Of a DNA stretch of 64,000 nucleotides, positions 56,572 to 64,000 are shown piece by piece. The position numbers and the translations under genes were made by a program. The DNA is taken from NCBI GenBank assembly GCA_032158295.1, contig CM063261.1, positions 2,852,001-2,916,000 of the forward strand, in the 5' to 3' direction. The notes beneath the pieces are model-generated. The model was not told the origin of the DNA. It made no database searches and was given only the letters and a program-made list of their open reading frames with translations. Origin of the DNA: Pycnopodia helianthoides. Lineage: Eukaryota; Echinodermata; Asteroidea; Forcipulatida; Asteriidae. Numbering within the stretch: position 1 is the stretch's first letter; each line of letters starts with the position of its first letter.

Positions 56572-59106
56572 CACTTCGAGGCTCGTGTTTTACGCTAGAG
56601 ACCGGCTTCGAGCGTTTGCAGGAATCCTTACAAACGCGCCTTTGACCTCGCATCCCATTGCGGTCTTGCGGATAGGGGACCAGTCGGACAGGGGACCAGT
56701 CTAGCAGTGACCATCTCTTTGATTAATAGACCGGTGCCTGTCGGATAAGAACAGCGGACCAGTCTATCTGCCTACTGCCTTTTGGGGAAGTCAAATTGCG
56801 TGAAAAGACACGCTGCGCGTCTACGTGCGCGCTTGTCACATAAAATGCGCGCTGCACAGTAACTCGTTGGGGAATCTGACTTGCTCTCATTACATGGCGC
56901 GCAAGATTTATCATGTGACGACATCAGGCGAATTGGGTCAATAGGAACGGGTTGGGTCGTAAAAGAATCAAGATCACTTGATTTGGACTCGAGGAGTATC
57001 CGAGCTTGGTGATCTGGTTCTTAGGATTGGAGGGAGGGTTATCCGTGTTTGCTGATCAAATAATAATTATCAAGCATCGCGGTTTGGTCGTGCTGCTGAC
57101 ATGCTGTTTGGCTTCACAATATAAATCACACAGACAAATAAATATAGTCTCTTGCCGGCCCCCGTGTGAAACGAAATGTGTGCTTTATCACTTGTTTTAG
57201 GTTAACTGGACAAAAGTACAGAGTCAGTGAGGTTGTTTTTCAACTGGGTGGCTCCAGGCAGGGCCAGACTGTGCGTTACTGATATTGAGTAAACAACCTA
57301 ATTTATAAATATCCCGTTGGCATTCAGGCTGTTGTGCCATCTGGGAAGGATTGTTCCCTTTTCCCCTTCTAAACAAATCAAAATGTTTGTATGAGTTTTC
57401 CCAACAACAGAATCCAAATGCTTTCTCTCAAAGGTGGTTGGAAAATTGTGTGCAACCTGAATAACAAAATGATAATTGAGTTCAGGAGCACTGTAAAGTA
57501 GGTTCAAATACTGACTTTTCTTTTAGAATAACATACATAATTACCGACTAATTGCAATGTTCACCTTGGTCTAGATCATGCAGAAGGAGAAGAAGAAGAT
57601 TCATTTTTTTATTTTGTTTCTGGAAAACACAATTGCTGTCTGGCTTACTAGCAATCCCCCCCCTTCCCCCAAATCAGCGAATGGAAGACCTATAATGTGA
57701 GTGCACCTAGTAAGGATTCTCTATTTTCTGTGGGATTTGTTCGTTGGCAAGCAAGTTTCTGAATAATGCAAGTTTCTGAACTGATGCAATTTTCTTCGTT
57801 GAAACGTAAACGTTGAATTGAATTGACCCCTTAAATGTCCATGTAGGTTAAAGACGTCATATTTTTCCAATCGGATTCCTGATTCTTTTTTTTTGTCACT
57901 CAGAAAACCCGTAAGACTATTATCAAATAGATTTACAAGTCTGTCCATGTGAAAGCCTCTACCATATATACAGGGAAACCCTTGTGAGTTAAATTCCTTC
58001 GGATTTGACCTTATTTTAAAGCGTTAGATAATGCCCAGTTGACGGGTTGAACTCATTGACATAAGTGTACAACAAGTTTTTTTGATACATCAAAATTTGA
58101 AATTGATGTTTATTGCTGCATGGTTGATCGGCAGTAGTACGCTCCTTCTTAGCGATAACGCACTGTTAGCTGTCTGGTCATTCTCGAAACGGTTCCCAGC
58201 TGTCACATAACACTTTCCTAATCAACAGAATCTCTTTGTGGTTAGAATTCCTTCACCCAACAAGCCTAACAGCTTCTCCTAATTTCCCCCCTTTCCCAGT
58301 CGCTAACAACGGCATGGTGGTCCGTGCTAACAGTTATTTCTACACGTTTGTTGAATCTCTTTGTACAGGATCCAGCGATGACAATGTACAGTGTCTGGTT
58401 AAAGCTCTAATCCCAAGATGGAAGATTCACCAAAGTTTACGTTTAGGTCTAGTAATGCTACTTTAAAAAAGGAGCTCTGAATCAACAAATAAACACTTAA
58501 CAAATAAACACGTTTTAAAAGTAACTGTCCTAACTGAGAAAAAACAGGAGAGAAACCTTTTCACGGGGTGTTAAACATCAATGATTTGAACTAACTTGGT
58601 GCTTGCAGGAGGAACGGAGACTTGTTTTGGTAATTTGGAATGTGTGACTGTAATTGCTTCGGACACACTTTTTATTGTGTGCGTGAAATGGAGGCAGATG
58701 TTGCTGATCACATTGGTTTATTGCTCATTTAGAGTTAATGATTAAATGGGAACGGGTTTTGAAATGTAACAATGAGAGGAATTTAGTAGGGGGAAGAATT
58801 CGTGATTCCTTATCCATTTATCTGTCAGATGGCTCAAAAAACCTTCTTGGCTCTTTTAGTAGGCGGAGAAGTCTTGCAAACTGACAATCTCAAGTCAAGC
58901 GGGTAATTTCTACGACTGTGGAATTCCTGTTAGTCTGCTGTAATGATGTCATACATGATTACTTCCACTTGGTCTTGTATAGGGGCTGTTAATTCAATCG
59001 CAAAAGGGAAAGGACTGTAGCGTCGTCCCGTTCGGATTAATTGATCCATGGTGACCAGTGAAAGGTGGGGACTTGCCGCGGTGTTGAGTTCTAACCTCTG
59101 ATGAAG
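56572..59106. other. no gene recognised
   Basis: GGACCAGTC occurs three times between 56679 and 56766, which looks like local duplication. A C run lies at 57656-57663. Frames such as 58236-58466 and 58930-59214 have no domain or splice context. Confidence 0.5.
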
Positions 59107-59252
59107 AAATTGTAGTTTTATGGGGGCAACGGAGGAGATGCCTCTATGCCCCTGGTCTTGCCTTGCTGCCCCTTGAAATAATCCATTAGTCTCCCACGTA
59201 GAGACACCTTTCACGAAGGAAAACTGCCTTGCAAGAGCAAATAAGCAGGCCT
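59107..59252. mobile_element. small hAT-like element (CAGGCCT end), copy 3 (weak)
   Basis: A partial match to 6059-6226. It shares the GCCTCT...GCCCCTGGTCTTGCCTTG and GCTGCCCCTTG block and a GCAGGCCT end at 59252. The middle and left end are much diverged. Confidence 0.3.
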
Positions 59253-59784
59253 ACCGCCTTTTGGGGGTGTAGGTCTCTGTAGTTCTGTTTGCCTAACTCT
59301 TTGCAAATGCTGTCATCTGCCCTAGCATTTAAAGAACAGCATGGCGATGTACATGTATTATGCAAGGAGCATCAGCATATGCAATAATCACGGGAACCAC
59401 TAGCTTGCTATTTGTGTGATTGGACTGTTAAAATGACAGACGGGAACTTGTTTTATGGACCTGCAACGGAGGGTCTCGGTAACATCCTCGACTTACCCCC
59501 TGATCCAGGTACTAAAATAACATGATCGGTAATAGTAATACAATGAAGTTCCTGTTGATATGGTAAACAATCTCTTCAGAGTTTTTGCAAAAGAGTGGTC
59601 CTGGACAACAAGAACCAAGTCGCTAAACGTACTCTAAAACCAAGTTTCTAAACGGGTTGCCCACATGTTGAGACCAAGGCCATATGAAACACGGGATGTG
59701 GCTGAAGCAGCCGAGCGGCTGTGGCTGAAACCATGGCTATGGCTAGGTTACCAAATCTTGCCTACACGGGCAAAGGGTGTACGC
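59253..59784. other. no gene recognised; fragment related to the 13 kb elements
   Basis: The stretch 59695-59745 is rich in GGCTGTGGCTGA and CATGGCTATGGCTAGG. This resembles one arm of the GGCTACGGCTAC-type elements at 13156 and 13331. Otherwise nothing nameable. Confidence 0.35.
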
Positions 59785-61650
59785 AATTCGTCGCATTTTT
59801 CTCATAGTGACGAATCAGCAATTTTTAGCAAATTGAGGTTTTTGCAGTTTTATGGTTAGTTTGTCTTCTGAATTCATTTCTGAAGGTTTTGAACCAAAAT
59901 AATGTCTCATTTTAAAGATATAAGACACATTGTTGGCGAATATGTTTGAAGTCTAATAAATGTTTCTTTACATACTGACGAATAAGTGATTCGCCGCTCC
60001 GTAAACACATAAATATACCCTTTTGTTTTTTACAAAGTGACGAATAGGCAAATGCGCTGGTAACCACTCCAGTTATCAATGAAATGCAAGGTACCATCAA
60101 TTTCTCTTTATTACAACACAGTAAGATTTGCCGACTCCACTAGCTTGTCAACGAAACTAAAACATAATTTTAGATAAAAGGAACAAATCTTGAGGTAAGC
60201 ATAATTCTGACAGGATGATTATTTCAAAGTGGCGTAATAGTTTGTATTATTCAGTCCGTTCAATCTTCAAGCTAATCTTATTAAAGGTACTTCAGCTACC
60301 AATCGCGCCGAGAAAAACTTCGTGCCCCTGAAATCTTGTCATAAAGAAAATTGTGAAATCCAATTCAATTTGATCACATTCAAGTGCATTTTTTTTTTTA
60401 CATCAAAACTTGTAGATAAAACGCAAATTGTTATTAATTATTAGTATTCACATAAACTACAAAAATTTCGACGAGTATGAAAAATGAATTGTTGAATATT
60501 GTACCATAATCATTTACATGGTTAAGTCTAAAAGATGATGCTCATGATGTGTACTTTTTGCCAGGATTTTACCGTTTTATGATACAATTAGTGGCAACTT
60601 TGAGTGAAACCTCTATGTCTGGGTGGAAGATATTCAACAGTAATATGATCTTATAAATCAGTGGTTTTACCAATAAATGTTTTGGAGCATATAATTAAGT
60701 TCCTATTTTGTAAATCAGAATTTACAAAATTATTGGGTTAAACAAGATTTTGATTGTTAAAAGAAATCCTTCAAAACTAGTGCCAACAAAATCAAACGAT
60801 TATTCCAAAAGTATAAACATTGTTGATAACAAACATTTTTAAGTTTGTGTATGCTTATACAACAAGTCAGTTCAATTACAAAATAAACATACTTGTTAGT
60901 TCAATTAGTGTCTTGCGGGGTACAACTTAAACTTGGAAAAATTACCTATTCCGTCCCTCCCCTTTTGAGCAATATCTGGAGGTTAACCTGCCCGAAAGGA
61001 AATGGGAAAATGTCATGTGTACTCCTCCCCTATACATAGTTGGAAGTTTTTGTTTGTTCCCTCCCCTTCAATCCACATGCCAACAACACCAATCCGACCC
61101 ATCCACCCCACAAAACCCACTCTCTCATCCCCATCCAAAAATGAAATAATTCTGGATCAGTGCTTCACTCAGGATTTTACCGTGAAATATCATGTTTAAC
61201 ACAAACGAAAAATTAAGGCGTGTTAAATTACCTGCATTAATGGTGATATACTGACGAATAAGCCCCAGAGCGTAGATTTGTTTTTTTTTACATACTGACG
61301 AATTGGGCACAAAAAGTGACGAACAAGCCCCAGAGCGTAGATTTGTTTTTTTACATACTGACGAATTGGTCACAAAAAGTGACGAACAAGCGCGTAAAGT
61401 AAAACAATGTTTTTTACATACTGACGAATAGGTTTATGAGGTTATTATTATTTATTCAGATCGTTTTATTATGAATAACACAAACAAATGTGAAGAGGAA
61501 CTGCTTAAAAACAAACCTTCTATTTGGCAAGTGATAATGTAGGATAATAAGGTATGAAAGCAACGAATGAAAACACGTCCAACTTCAAAGTGAATTTACT
61601 CAAAATGCTCTTTTTCCTGATTCGTCACTATGAGAAAAATGCGACGAATT
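59785..61650. mobile_element. 1.87 kb DNA transposon with 34-bp perfect inverted ends, non-autonomous
   Basis: The first 34 bases (59785-59818) are the exact complement of the last 34 (61617-61650). The arm begins AATTCGTCGCATTTTTCTC and ends TGACGAATCAG. The outer AATT is a palindrome, so it could be a duplicated target instead of part of the arm. The motif TGACGAAT or TGACGAAC recurs inside at about 59977, 60038, 61252, 61297, 61317, 61357, 61380 and 61424, often after ACATAC. A 64-bp direct duplication lies at 61262-61389. Such subterminal motif clusters are typical transposase binding sites in hAT- and P-like elements. No transposase frame survives, so it would be a deletion derivative. 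The superfamily is undecided. Confidence 0.75.
61262..61389. repeat. 64-bp direct duplication inside the 1.87 kb element
   Basis: Two consecutive copies (61262-61325 and 61326-61389) differ at only a few positions, mainly T-run length. Each runs from GCCCCAGAGCGTAGATTTG through ACATACTGACGAATTGG to AAAAAGTGACGAACAA. Confidence 0.85.
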
Positions 61651-62712
61651 AATCATGTTCCAGATACCTTGAAAAAGTATGACGAGTGACAGTACTGTAG
61701 TAAATGCTGTCACTGTGTTTATAAACCAATCCTGCGTCGGAAATACCACGGCGCATGTTTGGCGACTCGGATTCTAATCGCCGATATGTTTGTGTAATTT
61801 TGAAGCCAATAAACCCAGCTCGGTGGGGCAGACCCCTTAGCTACACAGTCAGCTCACCTGATTAGACGCCTGAATTCCGTCCTGTGTTTCATTTCGCCAT
61901 ATCTACTCGAGAAACCAGGTTACTAGGCAGCGGTTTCTCTCTCTCCACACTGACCCTATCTCTTTAAATTGAGAGTTCTGATTGCAGCTAAAAACATTCC
62001 GCGGTGTCACGGCAACTGTTAAGAGATAGCGGGCAGGTGAAGTTTGGGGCCCCGCGTGTTTTGTCTCTGCTTCAGCCCTCGTTAAACTTTATCTAATCTT
62101 AGCTTATTGGCTGCGGATAGAAATGATCTGGTGAGTTTAAGTGCGGGATTAAAAAAAAGTACAACATTTTTTTTCTCTGAATGATTGACGTGGACCGTGA
62201 GGGCAGTTTTTATGTGGGATGCGGGATTCTGATTGACTAAGTTTATCATGCTGATCATTTTTAATGCGTTGCTTCCGATCAGCACTCCAAGTTGGCGATT
62301 ATTATCATACACCAACCATCTTGGTCGTGTACCTGGTGTTCAGATAGCAATAGAGAATACTGATTTTCAGTACTCTCAAAGGGGTTTAGACTTAAGTTCT
62401 CACACTCTGATCCTCATTGTTGCCACAGCGTCTTCTCTTTCTGTGTTGATACTGTATACCTTAATACCAGCATTGAGGGTTCTAACCTCCATACTGAACT
62501 AATAATCGAGTTGGATTACGCTATAGGGATTGTTGTACTGAAACAGACCGTCCTGCTCCACTCGGTGTATCTTCAGGGGTTTAGCCTTGAGATAGCCGCG
62601 GAGTTTTCTTGGCATTTTGAGTTAGTGTAACCATGGTGTAACCAAACTGCGACTCGGGAGGTCAAATATCCAATGGCCTTCATGATACAGTAGGGGAGAG
62701 TATTCATAAAAT
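61651..62712. other. no gene recognised
   Basis: The frame 62233-62502 (+) has hydrophobic stretches at both ends but no coherent signal peptide or domain. Nothing else nameable. Confidence 0.5.
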
Positions 62713-62910
62713 GGTCCCTATTTCGTAGACCTGCTTTTTATAAGGAGACAATACTAATTTTCTGCTGAGCACAATTTAAACAGATTTAAACCAGTGGCGA
62801 ACTGCCCGTGGTGTTTTGGCCGGTGATCATTTCGTTGTGGTATTAAGGCACACATCTTTGTTGCGCAGCTATTCGTTGTGCTGAAGCAGCTCTATGTGAG
62901 AGTGGGCCAG
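62713..62910. mobile_element. hAT-like GGGCCCAATTTCAT element, copy 5 (degraded)
   Basis: The right part (GTGCTGAAGCAGCTCTATG) and the end (GAGAGTGGGCCAG) match the family terminus imperfectly. The left end (TGGTCCCTATTTCGTAGACC) is badly decayed. Internal CTGCTGAGCACAA supports the assignment. Confidence 0.4.
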
Positions 62911-64000
62911 GGGCATGCCTAATGATTATCAGGCGTGCGCATGAACTTTTCTGCTGGTGGGCTGATTTCCTCGTTTTGTTGTTCTTTACTGCAATTAGAA
63001 AGGTGCACCCGGTTTCGTCTGCTGGGCCATATCCCCTTTTTTTGAAAGTACAAGGTTATCCCTGGATTATGTGTACCCCGACTACAACGAATTATTCCCA
63101 AGCCTATTTGTTCAAGCGAATATCCTTTCATTGTCCTTCAAATTGACCCGGGGGAGCCTTACTTCCTTATTACTCAATAACACGGGATTTGAAAAAAAAA
63201 TCATTGCAAGTATTATACAAAATAGAAAAGTAACTATGCAGTGTAGTGTTGAACACTATTAGCTTAAATTCCTTTTCACAATGTCCTTAAACTGTTTCCA
63301 ATCCAAACCAAAACAAGTGCAGACAGCTCGAGGGGAGGCAGGCTTACAATAAACTGTTAGTTTGTATTAATAAAAAAAAAAGGAGAGGAAAATCAGTTGG
63401 TTTTTCCATTGCTTAGCTCTCGTTTCTCCAAACAGCCCACAGGGTTTAGTCCCGTGTAAATGATTTAAGACTCCATCACTCAAATATGGCACTTACATTA
63501 GCCCAGAAATTGCTGTTGTGACAATTTGATGGGAAGATGCGTGTTGGGACAGAGGCTGCAGTCACTGTGTGTGCTCTTTATGAAGGTGCACTAGTTTTTC
63601 ACACATGACCTGCATTCGACCGTGGTGACATGTATGCTCCAAAAAAATACTTAATTAGTCGGTGAAAATATTTTGTAACACACTGTTTATCGACTCTTAT
63701 TGATTGTGTTACCAGTTGGAAAATTCATTTGCTACGGCTATATGGTACTTGCTGTATAGTTGAATTGTGTCGAAAATTGGCATAATTGCATTTGGTAGCT
63801 AATAAAACAAATGTAATGTCTTTTTTCTCTCTCTCTCTCTCGGTCTTTGGCAGTAAAACTCGTCGGTGACTCATCCAATTCTGAAACTGCCTTTGTGTTG
63901 AATTTAGTTGTGTACTAGTTAATTCAAAAACGGGAAACATTTTAAGCAGAAACGTATGCATCAACTATATTACCGTGGGGCGCTGTACACGGCCCTCACT
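62911..64000. other. no gene recognised
   Basis: Short frames at 62919-63262 overlap on both strands. A (CT)n tract lies at 63827-63841. Nothing else nameable. Confidence 0.5.

Noticed and set aside
1..64000. CRISPR array, operons, prophage or bacterial defence system
   Set aside because: No regularly spaced short repeats with unique spacers, no gene-dense strands, and pervasive eukaryotic repeats and splice signals.

Overview
The window reads as non-coding DNA of a large animal genome, most likely an echinoderm and probably a sea star. It has no bacterial-style gene packing, no long uninterrupted reading frames, many homopolymer runs and microsatellites, and several tRNA-derived SINE-like sequences. 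It also has many short inverted-repeat elements of kinds I associate from memory with echinoderm genomes. The species assignment is inference from repeat style only.

Coding content is very low. The best-supported coding sequence is a signal-peptide exon on the + strand (ATG at 32649, donor at 32802/32803). It ends in phase 1 at a perfect consensus donor, so it looks like the first coding exon of a secreted or membrane protein. Its remaining exons would lie to the right and I could not identify them. A second, weaker candidate is a 76-codon ORF on the - strand (44778-45008) with a strong signal peptide. A third is a possible internal exon at 310-491 (+). Most other open frames lack ATG starts, splice context or recognisable domains, and I treat them as chance.

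The main content is mobile DNA. (1) Several families of 180-390 bp elements end in 5'-AGG...CCT-3' and are bounded by TTAA: family A at 5174, 5553 and about 21400; family B at 21660, 22913 and 33829; family C at 17749 and 51893; family D at 51536. Two neighbouring pairs share one TTAA. Families B and C share an internal block. (2) hAT-like CAG...CTG elements: five copies at 42655, 43355, 47466, 54394 and 62713, and a second family at 6059, 53471 and 59107. (3) One 1.87 kb element (59785-61650) has perfect 34-bp terminal inverted repeats and many internal TGACGAAT motifs. (4) Other inverted-repeat elements lie at 12708, 13156, 13331, 15834 and 56381. (5) LINE 3' ends lie at 1897-2563 (-) and 30940-31085 (+). 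(6) Five SINE-like sequences carry RNA polymerase III B boxes. (7) There are minisatellites at 11031, 19650, 42401 and 48305, and many microsatellites.

Layout: 1-20 kb is sparse, with the LINE tail, a tandem pair of family A elements, and scattered SINEs and inverted repeats. 21-24 kb carries the TTAA elements. 24-30 kb shows almost nothing recognisable. 30.4-30.9 kb is a motif-rich stretch that could be an enhancer. 32.6 kb holds the signal-peptide exon, and everything to its right may be its long first intron. 37.3 kb holds a degenerate hammerhead-like motif of the kind found in Penelope-like retroelements, and 39.7 kb holds a second, independent hammerhead-like fold. 42-64 kb is repeat-rich and ends with the 1.87 kb element. 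There is no operon or gene cluster, so genes working together cannot be described.
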